From NCBI GenBank assembly GCA_938040655.1, contig CALHZK010000022.1:1-51527 (forward strand): a stretch of 51,527 nucleotides of DNA, given 5' to 3'. Shown here one piece after another: positions 32,297 to 40,815 of this stretch (position 1 is the first letter of the stretch; each line of letters begins with the position of its first letter). The position numbers were made by a program, and so were the translations under genes. The notes below the pieces were generated by a model that saw only the letters and a program-made list of their open reading frames with translations, had not been told where the DNA came from and did no database searches. This stretch comes from an uncultured Candidatus Saccharibacteria bacterium (GTDB taxonomy: Bacteria > Patescibacteriota > Saccharimonadia > Saccharimonadales > Saccharimonadaceae).

Positions 32297-33736
32297 CTAC
32301 ATATCCTTTAGTTTTTGCTGTAGTAATGTTTGGGCGATCGCCGGATTCGCCTGACCCTTGGAGCGCTTCATCACTTGGCCTACCAGATAGCCAATAGCCT
32401 TGACTTTGCCAGCCTTGATGTCGGCGATTGATGCTGCAGAATTGGCATCAGCCAGCACTTCATCGACAATCGCCGCGATAGCTGCTTCATCAGATACCTG
32501 TAGCAAATGGCGCTGCTGAGCGAGTAGCCGGGGCTGTCGTGCCCCCTCTTGTAGCTCCTGAAATAGCTCCTTGGCGTTGGTGCTCGATATTTCAGCGTGT
32601 TCTGCCATCTGAGCCAGCTCGACCAAATCTTCCACCGAGGCGACTGCCGCAGATGGGTCGGCGTCATCGCCAAGTGCACTCGCAAACCAGTGCGCAACAC
32701 GCTTGGCAATTGCATCACCCGCCGCCTCTTGGACAGCGTATAGTGTCTGAGCCTGTGCTTGGTGGCCCAGCAGCGAATTGACGACTGATTTATCAAGACC
32801 CAAGCGAGCCCAGTGCTGCCGATAGTCAGCGGGCAACATTGGTACTTCTGCCTGGACACGAGCAATTTCTTCGTCGGTCAAGACAATTGGCGGAATATCA
32901 GGGTCTGGCATGTAGCGATAATCCTGAGCGTCTTCTTTCGAGCGCTGCGAGGTGGTGATCTGCTTATCATCATTCCAGCCACGCGTCTCTTGGACTACTT
33001 GTTGGCCACGCTCCAAGAGATCAACCTGGCGTCTAAACTCATATTCGGCTGCTCGCTCGACGCTCCGGAATGAGTTGAGATTCTTCACCTCAGCTCGCGT
33101 ACCAAGCTGGCTCGCACCTTTCTTTGCCACCGAAATATTAACATCAAAACGCATATTACCGTGGTACAAGTCACCGTGAGTCACCCCTGCATAGACCATC
33201 AATTTATGGAGCTCCGATACGTACGCCCTCGCCTCGGCGGCTGAGTGAATGTCTGGCTCAGAGACAATCTCGATGAGCGGCGTACCAGCACGGTTGAGAT
33301 CAACGAGCGAATAACCGCTATAATGAGTCAGCTTACCGGCATCCTCCTCCATGTGGGCATGGTGAATGCGTACTCGCTTGGTTGCTCCATTATCAAGCGG
33401 CGCATCGACGTAGCCGGCCAAAATAATCGGCTGATACATCTGGCTAGTCTGATAGCCTTTTGGAAGATCCGGATAAAAATAGTGCTTACGATCAAACCGG
33501 CTGACATGAGCGATCGGCGCGTGGAGCGCTTTGCCGGCACGAATTGCCAAGTGAACTGCCTGACGATTAAGCCGTGGCAGCATCCCCGGTAGACCAAAAT
33601 CGATCGGGTGGACTTTGCTATTGGGCGCAGCATTTCGCGCGTCATTGTCAGCAGGGCTAAACAGCTTGGTCTTTGTCGCCAACTGGACATGACATTCGAT
33701 ACCGATGGTCATTTCGTAATTGTCATACACACTCAT
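32297..33736 (-). CDS. gatB: Aspartyl/glutamyl-tRNA(Asn/Gln) amidotransferase subunit B
   Basis: 479 residues. GatB binds the misacylated tRNA and transfers ammonia supplied by GatA. N-terminal GIECHVQLATKTKLFSPADN, central RFDRKHYFYPDLPKGYQTSQ and HMEEDAGKLTH are diagnostic; the C-terminal YqeY-like tail (IGYLVGQVMKRSKGQANP) is present. The gene abuts the HEPN-like gene (TAA immediately followed by ATG). Its presence implies the indirect route to Gln-tRNA and/or Asn-tRNA. Confidence 0.97.
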   Translation of the reverse strand: MSVYDNYEMTIGIECHVQLATKTKLFSPADNDARNAAPNSKVHPIDFGLPGMLPRLNRQAVHLAIRAGKALHAPIAHVSRFDRKHYFYPDLPKGYQTSQMYQPIILAGYVDAPLDNGATKRVRIHHAHMEEDAGKLTHYSGYSLVDLNRAGTPLIEIVSEPDIHSAAEARAYVSELHKLMVYAGVTHGDLYHGNMRFDVNISVAKKGASQLGTRAEVKNLNSFRSVERAAEYEFRRQVDLLERGQQVVQETRGWNDDKQITTSQRSKEDAQDYRYMPDPDIPPIVLTDEEIARVQAEVPMLPADYRQHWARLGLDKSVVNSLLGHQAQAQTLYAVQEAAGDAIAKRVAHWFASALGDDADPSAAVASVEDLVELAQMAEHAEISSTNAKELFQELQEGARQPRLLAQQRHLLQVSDEAAIAAIVDEVLADANSAASIADIKAGKVKAIGYLVGQVMKRSKGQANPAIAQTLLQQKLKDM

Positions 33737-34156
33737 TTATAATGCTCCCAAATCTTTTAATGCTGTCTCAAACCCTGCCATTGCTCGCTGACATGTCTGT
33801 GGAGTCAACGCAACATTGCTTTCATGAGCGATCTGATTGCGCAGTTTATGAGCTGACCACACCGCATCCTCATGTGACCACAGACCACGCCGTGCCTTGA
33901 GCCGTTCGCCGGTCGTCGCCCCAGCCACCCCATATTCGCGCATCGCCGTATCAAGTAATTTATCGGCGTTGATCACCGCCATCTGTAAGTTATCCATCGT
34001 CTTTTTATCAACATTTTGGCGGATAGCATGCCAGGCCTGGCGGTATTTGGTGGTATCGAGCCGCGGATGCCGCGCCGCCGTCAACTGAACAATAACCAAT
34101 AGGCCACTACCGATGACCAACACCGCACCGACTAGCACAAGCAGCGTTACGTCCAC
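33737..34156 (-). CDS. Membrane-anchored HEPN-like protein inside the gat operon
   Basis: 139 residues. One N-terminal membrane helix (VTLLVLVGAVLVIGSGLLVIV) is followed by an all-helical cytoplasmic domain. That domain contains RNQIAH near residue 110 (AHKLRNQIAHES), an R-polar-x3-H motif of the kind found in HEPN RNases. A leucine/alanine-rich helix (NADKLLDTAMREYG) precedes it and a short helix (CQRAMAGFETALKDLG) ends the protein, fitting the compact HEPN helical bundle. It overlaps gatA by 10 nt and abuts gatB, so it is co-translated with the amidotransferase. No antitoxin partner is evident. A HEPN assignment on one motif is tentative; it could be an inactive scaffold. Confidence 0.5.
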   Translation of the reverse strand: MDVTLLVLVGAVLVIGSGLLVIVQLTAARHPRLDTTKYRQAWHAIRQNVDKKTMDNLQMAVINADKLLDTAMREYGVAGATTGERLKARRGLWSHEDAVWSAHKLRNQIAHESNVALTPQTCQRAMAGFETALKDLGAL

Positions 34157-35526
34157 GATTGCCCCTCCACGTCTGCAGCGATCTGGAGAAGGCGCCGATC
34201 GGACTGATAATCACCAATTAGCTGGACACCGATCGGTAACCCTTGCTGAGAATGACCGGCCGGCACAGAGATCGCCGGGAGACCCGCCAGCGACGCTGGG
34301 ACAGTCATGATATCTGCAAGATACATCTGAATTGGATCACTGCTGTTCTGGCCAAGTCGAAAGGCTGGTGTCGGCGCAGTCGGCAGCAACAAGGCATCGT
34401 AATTAGCAAAGAGAGACCGAAACTCCTTGATTAGCAGCGTACGGGCTTTTTGAGCTTGCATATAATAGGCGTCAAAAAAGCCACTCGACAACACAAAGCT
34501 ACCAATCATAATTCGCCGCTTATTTTCTGTCACAAAACCCTGATCACGGCTGCGACCGTACAGCTCCGCCAGTGTTTTTGCATCACCAGCTCGGTAGCCG
34601 TAGCGTACGCCATCGTAGCGGGCTAAGTTTGATGATATCTCTGCTGGCACAATAATGTAATACATTGCGAGCGCATATTCAACCATCGTCAGGTCGACTT
34701 CATCAACCTGATACCCCTGCGCCTGCAACGCTGCCGCATACGCTTGAGTGCGCTGACGAACCTCCTCGTCTACCTCGTCGGTCATGCACTGGCGAATAAG
34801 ACCGATTTTTTTGCCTGGAGAAGGCCTATCATCCTGCCAAAAATCAGGCAGTGTCGTCATGTCTTTGTCATCGCGGCCAGCCATAATCGCCATCACCGTC
34901 TCTACATCAGCCGAGGTAGTCGCAAAACAGCCAATCGTGTCAGTACTTGAGGCCATTGCCACCACACCATAGCGACTAACTGCCCCGTAGGTTGGTTTCA
35001 TACCAAACACTCCATTAAAACTGGCTGGCTGGCGAATCGAACCACCGGTATCTGTCCCCAACGCAAAGGGTACCACATCAAGCGCTGTCACCACCGCTGA
35101 GCCACCAGAAGACCCGCCAGCTACCCGAGTCTGGTCAACCGCATTTTTGGTTGGCCCAAACGCCGAATTCTCGGTCGAGCCACCATGAGCAAAAGCATCA
35201 AGGTTGGCTTTGCCAATACAAATCGCCCCCTCCGCTTCCAACTTTTCAACTGCGGTCGCTTGCAGTGGGGCATCAAACTGCTCAAGCATCACTGAGGCCG
35301 CCGTTGTCGGTGCACCAAAAGCCAAAAAATTATCTTTTACTACAAACGGTACCCCTGCCAAGCGACCAGTTATCTGGCCGTCATCAACCTGTGCCGCCCG
35401 TGCCAATGCTCGCTGCTCTGTCAAGCTGAGGAGCGCGTGATACGACTCAATCTGCCGCGCCTTTTCGAGCGCTGCCTGTACATTGGCAGTCGCACTTTTA
35501 CCAAGAAAATCACTAATCTGACTCAT
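34147..35526 (-). CDS. gatA: Aspartyl/glutamyl-tRNA(Asn/Gln) amidotransferase subunit A
   Basis: 459 residues, amidase-signature family. It hydrolyses glutamine to feed ammonia to GatB. The catalytic triad is visible: Lys64 in FVVKDN, the GGSSGGSA loop near 135-142 and the nucleophile region GTDTGGSIRQPA. The ATG directly follows the gatC TAA, so both are coupled. Length and motifs are complete. Confidence 0.97.
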   Translation of the reverse strand: MSQISDFLGKSATANVQAALEKARQIESYHALLSLTEQRALARAAQVDDGQITGRLAGVPFVVKDNFLAFGAPTTAASVMLEQFDAPLQATAVEKLEAEGAICIGKANLDAFAHGGSTENSAFGPTKNAVDQTRVAGGSSGGSAVVTALDVVPFALGTDTGGSIRQPASFNGVFGMKPTYGAVSRYGVVAMASSTDTIGCFATTSADVETVMAIMAGRDDKDMTTLPDFWQDDRPSPGKKIGLIRQCMTDEVDEEVRQRTQAYAAALQAQGYQVDEVDLTMVEYALAMYYIIVPAEISSNLARYDGVRYGYRAGDAKTLAELYGRSRDQGFVTENKRRIMIGSFVLSSGFFDAYYMQAQKARTLLIKEFRSLFANYDALLLPTAPTPAFRLGQNSSDPIQMYLADIMTVPASLAGLPAISVPAGHSQQGLPIGVQLIGDYQSDRRLLQIAADVEGQSWT

Positions 35527-35814
35527 TTATAATACCTGCGGTACTTTCACTTGATCGCTTTGCTGTTCGGGCGCCAGTGCTAATAGTTGGTCGCGCGCCA
35601 CATCAGCGACGACATCGTCGGCCCGCCAGACGTTTTCTAGGGCTGTCACTTGGTATGTCGGCTCAACACTGCGAGTGTCGAGTTCTGCCAATTGGTTAAT
35701 ATAGCTGATTATGCGCTGCAAATCCTGACGCAGTTGCTCGCTTTCACCATCCGTCAGCTGCAAACTACTCAGAGCCGCCAGATGTGAAACATCATCTTGA
35801 GAAATCGTTGTCAT
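35527..35814 (-). CDS. gatC: Aspartyl/glutamyl-tRNA(Asn/Gln) amidotransferase subunit C
   Basis: 95 residues, typical length. GatC wraps around GatA and GatB and stabilises the complex. The family pattern is clear: VSHLAALSSLQLTDGESEQL, the ISYINQLAELDTRSVEPT centre, and the C-terminal conserved KVPQVL. It is the first gene of the gat transcript; its ATG lacks a ribosome binding site and lies 7 nt after a TATAAT box. Confidence 0.95.
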   Translation of the reverse strand: MTTISQDDVSHLAALSSLQLTDGESEQLRQDLQRIISYINQLAELDTRSVEPTYQVTALENVWRADDVVADVARDQLLALAPEQQSDQVKVPQVL

Positions 35815-35827
35815 AACTTCTATTATA
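35812..35827 (-). promoter_or_regulatory. Leaderless promoter of gatC
   Basis: The reverse strand reads TATAAT (35822-35827), AGAAGTT and then the ATG at 35814. No obvious -35 is seen; a hairpin lies just upstream. Confidence 0.55.
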
Positions 35828-35837
35828 CACCTTTATA

Positions 35838-35880
35838 CGAAAGCGCCCCTGTAGCCGATAGTCGCCTACGGGAGCGCCTT
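35838..35880 (-). terminator. Terminator-like hairpin between the membrane-protein gene and gatC
   Basis: On the reverse strand GCGCTCCCGTAG and CTACAGGGGCGC form a 12-position stem (one G-U pair, one mismatch) around an 11-nt loop, followed by TTTC. It lies just after the stop codon of the 35897 gene. The T-tract is short. Confidence 0.5.
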
Positions 35881-35896
35881 CGCCAAACTATTGTCG

Positions 35897-36640
35897 TTAG
35901 TCTTCGTAGTTATTATCAGAAGACGGGAGCTGATAATTATTCTTGAACTTATTGGTTGTGTTAAAGTTCTTCAGCATACTCTCTAACTGTGATGATGTCG
36001 AAGATTTACTATCATGCGCCCGAACGGTCATGGTAATAGCTGTTGCCAAAAATACGACAGATGTCACAACGATCAAGATGATTGACAAAAGCTTTGAGGC
36101 ATTGGTGCCGTTAACAATCTTCGCCAAGAAGAAGATAACTGCCCCAAGTACTGCCAAACTCGCAAGGCCCGGCAAAAACTCACCGAGATACAGCGCACCG
36201 TAGGTTTGACCAGCGTCACCAACCCCGATCATCAATAGCGAGTTGATTAGTACGCTCAGCAGGCTGGAGACAACCAGTAGCGCCACGAGAAGCAAGGCAA
36301 ATACTGGCGCATGAGTCGTCACCTTGTAGAGGGTAGTCTGGGTATACTCTGGCCGATCTTCGACAATCTTTTTGCTGACACGGCCAAACAACACAAAGCT
36401 GAGGATTGCCAACATGACTGACAGTAGCGTGATAGCCACCATCGACTGCGTCTGGGTGACCGGGCTGGTAGCGAGGTTGCCAATAAAGCCACCGACCACG
36501 CCGGTCCGCCAAATTTCTGTAAGCTTATGGATAAAGAGCACCGAGATCAATGTCGCCAAGACAGTCGAAACCATCGCTAGGACATATTCAAACGTGAGCC
36601 ATTTCGATTTTCCTCTGGATACACTAGTTTTTTCCGACAT
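35897..36640 (-). CDS. Five-helix membrane protein of unknown function
   Basis: 247 residues. I count five likely membrane segments (near residues 17-37, 67-85, 110-136, 150-170 and 182-204) with a basic N-terminus (SEKTSVSRGKSKW) that should stay inside. The last 40 residues are Ser/Asn-rich and soluble. No conserved catalytic motif is evident and the family is not recognised. GGGAGG gives a strong ribosome binding site before the ATG. It lies 32 nt downstream of uvrB on the same strand and may share its transcript; a terminator-like hairpin follows. Confidence 0.75.
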   Translation of the reverse strand: MSEKTSVSRGKSKWLTFEYVLAMVSTVLATLISVLFIHKLTEIWRTGVVGGFIGNLATSPVTQTQSMVAITLLSVMLAILSFVLFGRVSKKIVEDRPEYTQTTLYKVTTHAPVFALLLVALLVVSSLLSVLINSLLMIGVGDAGQTYGALYLGEFLPGLASLAVLGAVIFFLAKIVNGTNASKLLSIILIVVTSVVFLATAITMTVRAHDSKSSTSSQLESMLKNFNTTNKFKNNYQLPSSDNNYED

Positions 36641-36672
36641 ACTATTCCTCCCTTGTTATGTACACCATCATT

Positions 36673-38643
36673 CTACCGCTTTTGGCGAATTTCTGCAATC
36701 AGATCACGCAGCTCTGCCGCTTTTTCAAACTCTAGATTGGCGCTATGTAGTTCCATTTGACCAGTCAACTCCTTGATCAGCGTTGGATATTCGTCCTTCG
36801 GAATTTTCTTCAAATCAAGTTTTGGCTTTTTGTCTGATTCTTTTTGCGGGATGATGGAGCGCAGGCCATCATCAATCTTCTTCTGGATGGTTTGCGGCGT
36901 GATGCCGTGCGCTTCGTTATAGTTCTGCTGAATCGTACGCCGACGATTGGTCTCATCAATTGCTCGCCGCATGCTGTCAGTCACATTATCGCCATACATC
37001 AGCACCCGCCCGTCCACGTGCCGCGCCGCCCGGCCAATCGTCTGAATCAGCGCCTGCTCACTACGCAAGAAACCTTCTTTATCAGCATCCATAATCGCTA
37101 CCAGGCTCACTTCCGGCAGATCCAGCCCCTCGCGCAGCAGATTAATACCAACCAAGACATCATACGTTCCTAGCCGCAAGTCTTTGAGAATATCGCCGCG
37201 TTCCAGTGTGTCAATCTCACTGTGTAGATACGCCGTTTTCACGCCATTGTCGGTCAGATAAGCGCTTAAGTCCTCGGCCATGCGCTTGGTCAAGGTGGTC
37301 ACCAATACGCGATGGCCCTTGGCGATGGTCTGGCGAATCTCCTCCATCAAATCATCAACCTGCCCCTCAGTTGGCCGCACCTCAATCGGCGGATCAAGCA
37401 GCCCCGTCGGCCGAATCAACTGCTCAGCCGGCTTTGGCGAATGAGCCAATTCATAGTCGCCCGGCGTGGCGGACACATAAATCGCCTGGTGAATATGCTG
37501 ATCAAATTCATCAAACCTCAGCGGGCGGTTATCCAGCGCACTCGGTAGACGAAACCCGTGCTCCACCAGCACTTCCTTACGTGCCCGGTCGCCGTTATAC
37601 ATACCGCGGACTTGCGGCAAGGTCATATGCGACTCATCGACCAGCAGCAGCCAATCATCAGGAAAATAATCAATCAACGTCGCTGGCTGCTCACCCGGCT
37701 CGCGGTCCGTCAGATAGCGCGAATAATTCTCAATGCCTTTGACAAATCCTGTTTCTTTGAGCATTTCCAGGTCATATTTGGTGCGCTGAGCTAGGCGCTG
37801 TGCCTCCAGCAATTTGTCGTGAGACTCAAACCATTTTAGCCGCTCGTCAAACTCTTTTTCGATACCAGTGATGGCTTTTTCAATTCGTTCGCGTGGCGTT
37901 GAATAGTGGCTGGACGGGAAAATCGTCAGTTGCTTTGGCTGATCCAAAATCTCGCCCGTCAGTGGATCAATTCGCGTAAGTCTCTCAACTTCATCGCCAA
38001 AAAACTCCACCCGCACCGCCGTGTCCTGCCCAGCCGGGAAAATATCCACCACGTCACCGCGCACCCTGAAAGTGCCGCGCGCAAAATCAATGTCGTTACG
38101 CTTATATTGAATATCAGTCAGCAAGCGAATAAACTTATCCTGCACTCGCCGCTCACCAACCATCAATTGAATCGCCATATCAGCGTACGTCTCCGGCGAA
38201 CCGATGCCGTAAATACAGGACACACTCGCCACAATGATTACATCGCGCCGCGTTAGCAGCGCCGACGTTGCGGCATGCCGCAGCCGATCGATTTCATCAT
38301 TAATTTTCGAGTCCTTCTCAATGTAGGTATCGCTACTGGCGATATAGGCCTCTGGCTGATAATAATCAAAATAGCTGACAAAATAATGGACTTCATTGTC
38401 TGGGAAGAACTCCTTAAACTCAGAGAATAGCTGCGCTGCCAAGGTTTTGTTATGCGCCAGTATCAACGTCGGTACATTAGCCTGGGCGATGATATTCGCC
38501 ATAGTAAACGTCTTACCCGAACCGGTCACACCCAGTAAGGTCTGCTCGCGCTTGCCCGCCTTGAGGCCGTCCACTAGCTGAGCAATCGCTGTTGGCTGAT
38601 CACCGGTCGGCTGATATGGTGAAGTTAGACGAAATTGTTGCAC
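36673..38643 (-). CDS. uvrB: UvrABC system protein B
   Basis: 656 residues; damage-verifying helicase-like subunit of nucleotide excision repair. Walker A is GVTGSGKT (residues 38-45). The beta-hairpin that grips DNA reads YYQPEAYIASSDTYIEKDS, helicase motif II is DESH, and ATP-binding motif VI is QTIGRAARHVDG. The C-terminal UVR motif that binds UvrC is ELHSANLEFEKAAELRDLI. The start is GTG, two residues before the conserved FxL. AAGGGG abuts the start codon and is too close to act as a ribosome binding site. Confidence 0.97.
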   Translation of the reverse strand: MQQFRLTSPYQPTGDQPTAIAQLVDGLKAGKREQTLLGVTGSGKTFTMANIIAQANVPTLILAHNKTLAAQLFSEFKEFFPDNEVHYFVSYFDYYQPEAYIASSDTYIEKDSKINDEIDRLRHAATSALLTRRDVIIVASVSCIYGIGSPETYADMAIQLMVGERRVQDKFIRLLTDIQYKRNDIDFARGTFRVRGDVVDIFPAGQDTAVRVEFFGDEVERLTRIDPLTGEILDQPKQLTIFPSSHYSTPRERIEKAITGIEKEFDERLKWFESHDKLLEAQRLAQRTKYDLEMLKETGFVKGIENYSRYLTDREPGEQPATLIDYFPDDWLLLVDESHMTLPQVRGMYNGDRARKEVLVEHGFRLPSALDNRPLRFDEFDQHIHQAIYVSATPGDYELAHSPKPAEQLIRPTGLLDPPIEVRPTEGQVDDLMEEIRQTIAKGHRVLVTTLTKRMAEDLSAYLTDNGVKTAYLHSEIDTLERGDILKDLRLGTYDVLVGINLLREGLDLPEVSLVAIMDADKEGFLRSEQALIQTIGRAARHVDGRVLMYGDNVTDSMRRAIDETNRRRTIQQNYNEAHGITPQTIQKKIDDGLRSIIPQKESDKKPKLDLKKIPKDEYPTLIKELTGQMELHSANLEFEKAAELRDLIAEIRQKR

Positions 38644-38655
38644 CCCCTTATTTTA
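38641..38655 (-). promoter_or_regulatory. Probable leaderless -10 box of uvrB
   Basis: The reverse strand reads TAAAAT (38650-38655), AAGGGG and then the GTG at 38643. No clear -35 is present. No SOS-type operator is apparent. Confidence 0.4.
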
Positions 38656-38688
38656 CTACGTTTTTGCCCATAGGCCACCGCTACGCTT

Positions 38689-38696
38689 GCTATAAT
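38689..38696 (+). promoter_or_regulatory. Extended -10 promoter of the LOG gene
   Basis: TGCTATAAT ends at 38696 (its T is base 38688). The transcript should begin near 38703, leaving about 23 nt of leader with AAGGA before the ATG at 38726. Confidence 0.5.
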
Positions 38697-38725
38697 AAGA
38701 GCATCAATCTAACAAAAAGGATCAT

Positions 38726-39391
38726 ATGCACACATCACATGACCATACTGTCCCTCGTGAGCTCCAGCTACAAGCTGCCGTGTTTCGCCTCGGCAACGTC
38801 AACCAAGAGATCGAGGCTGGCTACCGCATCCTTCGTCAGCACCATAAGACAGTCACGGTGTTTGGTTCCGCCCGCGTTTCCGAAACCGACCGCTATTATC
38901 AGCAGGCTCGCCAACTTGGTGGGCAGCTCGCTCAAGCTGGCTACACCGTGATCACCGGTGGTGGACCGGGTATCATGGAAGCAGCGAATCGCGGCGCCTA
39001 TGAGGCCGGTGGGCAGTCGATTGGTTTTAATATCGAGCTCCCGCACGAGCAGTCACTCAATCGTTATACCACCGACTCGCTTGCTTTCTCGCACTTTTCG
39101 CCACGCAAAATCGTCATGACCATGATGGCCGATGCGTATGTCTACTTTCCTGGTGGGTTTGGCACAATGGATGAATTATCAGAAATTTTGACACTGACTC
39201 AAACTAGTAAAATCAGCTGCGCACCGATCATCCTATTTGATACGCAGTTTTGGACCGCTTGGGATACCTTTGTCCGCCATAATATGCTAGCCGACAACCA
39301 GCTCATCAGCGCAGGGGATGAGCGGATATACCACATCACTGACGATTTAGCTGAGGTGATGAATCTTATCACGCCAGCTCATCAGGAATGA
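38726..39391 (+). CDS. LOG-family (cytokinin riboside phosphoribohydrolase-like) protein
   Basis: 221 residues. The LOG Rossmann-fold signatures are present: VFGSARVSETDRYY, TGGGPGIMEAANRGA and the active-site PGGFGTMDELSEIL. Family enzymes hydrolyse nucleoside 5'-monophosphates to base and ribose-5-phosphate; many bacterial members were misnamed lysine decarboxylases. The ribose-5-phosphate product would feed the pentose phosphate operon next door, but this link is inference. AAGGA supports the ATG. Its 3' end overlaps the convergent hypothetical gene by 23 bp. Confidence 0.9.
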   Translation: MHTSHDHTVPRELQLQAAVFRLGNVNQEIEAGYRILRQHHKTVTVFGSARVSETDRYYQQARQLGGQLAQAGYTVITGGGPGIMEAANRGAYEAGGQSIGFNIELPHEQSLNRYTTDSLAFSHFSPRKIVMTMMADAYVYFPGGFGTMDELSEILTLTQTSKISCAPIILFDTQFWTAWDTFVRHNMLADNQLISAGDERIYHITDDLAEVMNLITPAHQE

Positions 39392-39848
39392 TGTCGCAGA
39401 TCCCACCCTCGCAAACGATTCGCGCTACCATCGGCGCGTAGGCCCGAGCGTGATGCCGAAAGCGACGATGAATCTCGTACCCTAAGCCGTGCCGTGCCGC
39501 TCGCAGCTGATGCTGGCCCAGCGGCAGCTGGTAATGATAATTGTTGATGACATCAACCGGATGAAACGATAAAATCTGGCCATCAAATTCAGCCAGCACC
39601 CACTCGGTGTCTTTGAAATAAGCGAGCTGCTCGACCCGAGGCGCCGCAGCAATAAGTGCCTGGTAGATTTCGGTCGCCGTTGCATCACGAGGATCAAGCC
39701 CCAATTGCCGGACGACACTGTGAGCACGCGCTCGCATATCGGCCACAAGCCGGATATCGCTATCATCCCCTGTCAGCTTCCGTAGCTCTAGCAGTGCTAA
39801 TCGCTGCCGCGGTGAACCACCGCATAACCGTGCTAATTGACTTGTCAT
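39369..39848 (-). CDS. Uncharacterised protein ending the pentose phosphate operon
   Basis: 159 residues, not recognised. The N-terminal half is helical (RLALLELRKLTGDDSD, MRARAHSVVRQLGL). The C-terminal half has a beta-rich piece (EWVLAEFDGQILSFHPVDV) and a His-rich segment (GYEIHRRFRHHARAYAP) with two cysteines absent elsewhere in the operon enzymes. No signal or membrane segment. The ATG at 39848 lies 4 nt after the PfkB stop and is served by AAGGGGG within the pfkB end; an in-frame extension to 39926 is unlikely. Convergent 23-bp overlap with the LOG gene. Confidence 0.65.
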   Translation of the reverse strand: MTSQLARLCGGSPRQRLALLELRKLTGDDSDIRLVADMRARAHSVVRQLGLDPRDATATEIYQALIAAAPRVEQLAYFKDTEWVLAEFDGQILSFHPVDVINNYHYQLPLGQHQLRAARHGLGYEIHRRFRHHARAYAPMVARIVCEGGICDIIPDELA

Positions 39849-39852
39849 TGTG

Positions 39853-40815
39853 TTATACCCCCTTTTGATGAATTGGCATTGCATGAAGACGACTGCCAGC
39901 GGAGAGAATGCCAGCCTTCGCTCCAATTGAACCGACTACCGAGCTGGCGTTTGCGCTGGCAAATATCACTGATTCCTCTAATGATGCACCAGACATCCAC
40001 TGGCTCAAAAATCCTGAGGCAAAAGCGTCGCCAGCCCCTGTACGATCCCTCGATAGTCCGTCTTCATACAAACCAGCCCGAATAATCGTTTGGCCGTCGC
40101 TCACCATTGAACCATTGACGCCATCAGTCAGCACGACGGTCGGCACCAAATGAAGCCCATGGCGGACCAAGCTCTCTAAATCATCGCCAGCGACCAACTG
40201 CTGCATTTCTTGTTTATTGGCGACCAGTACATCGACGTCCTCCAGTAGCCCCATCAGCAACGTCCGCTGGGCCAACTCTCGCTTACCGGGGTTGAAGCAA
40301 ATCCGAATCCGCTGCTGACGAGCTTGGTCAAAAATACGCCTCAATACAGTCATATCACCAGCGAGGGTTGACACATAAAGCCAATCGGCGCCACACCCCG
40401 ATAGATCAAAGTCGTCAGCATGATAATGGCTGGAGGCGCCGCGATATGTCAAGATAGTCCGCTCTCCATTCGAGGCTAATAGCAAGACAGAATAGGCGGT
40501 ATTATACTGGTCAGAAAACCGAACATAGCAGGTATCGACATGTTCGTGGTCAAGATCGGCCAGCACTGCCTGCCCAGCAGGGTCATGCCCCACAACACCC
40601 ATAAAGCAGGCCCGGTGCCCCTGGCGCGCAAAGGTGACTGCCGCATTGGTCGCCCCGCCACCAGTCGTGAAATGAATCTCGTCTACATCAGCTTTGGCGC
40701 CTAATTCTAACTTGGCAAATGAGTGCTCTGAGTCTTCATAGATTGGCTGGAGGGCAGCCGAATTACTCAAAAAAACATCCTGGACACCTGCGCCGACCGC
40801 CACAACCCACGCCAT
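39853..40815 (-). CDS. PfkB-family sugar/nucleoside kinase
   Basis: 320 residues. The ribokinase fold shows the N-terminal GGGATNAAVTFARQGHRACFMGVVG motif and the catalytic signature DRTGAGDAFASGFL near residue 260, where the Asp of GAGD is the base. Members phosphorylate ribose, fructose, fructose-1- or fructose-6-phosphate, or nucleosides. Its ATG overlaps the aldolase stop by one base. Because it follows fba directly, a hexose-phosphate kinase role that would supply fructose-1,6-bisphosphate is attractive; ribokinase is equally allowed by the sequence. Specificity is not decided. Confidence 0.88.
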   Translation of the reverse strand: MAWVVAVGAGVQDVFLSNSAALQPIYEDSEHSFAKLELGAKADVDEIHFTTGGGATNAAVTFARQGHRACFMGVVGHDPAGQAVLADLDHEHVDTCYVRFSDQYNTAYSVLLLASNGERTILTYRGASSHYHADDFDLSGCGADWLYVSTLAGDMTVLRRIFDQARQQRIRICFNPGKRELAQRTLLMGLLEDVDVLVANKQEMQQLVAGDDLESLVRHGLHLVPTVVLTDGVNGSMVSDGQTIIRAGLYEDGLSRDRTGAGDAFASGFLSQWMSGASLEESVIFASANASSVVGSIGAKAGILSAGSRLHAMPIHQKGV

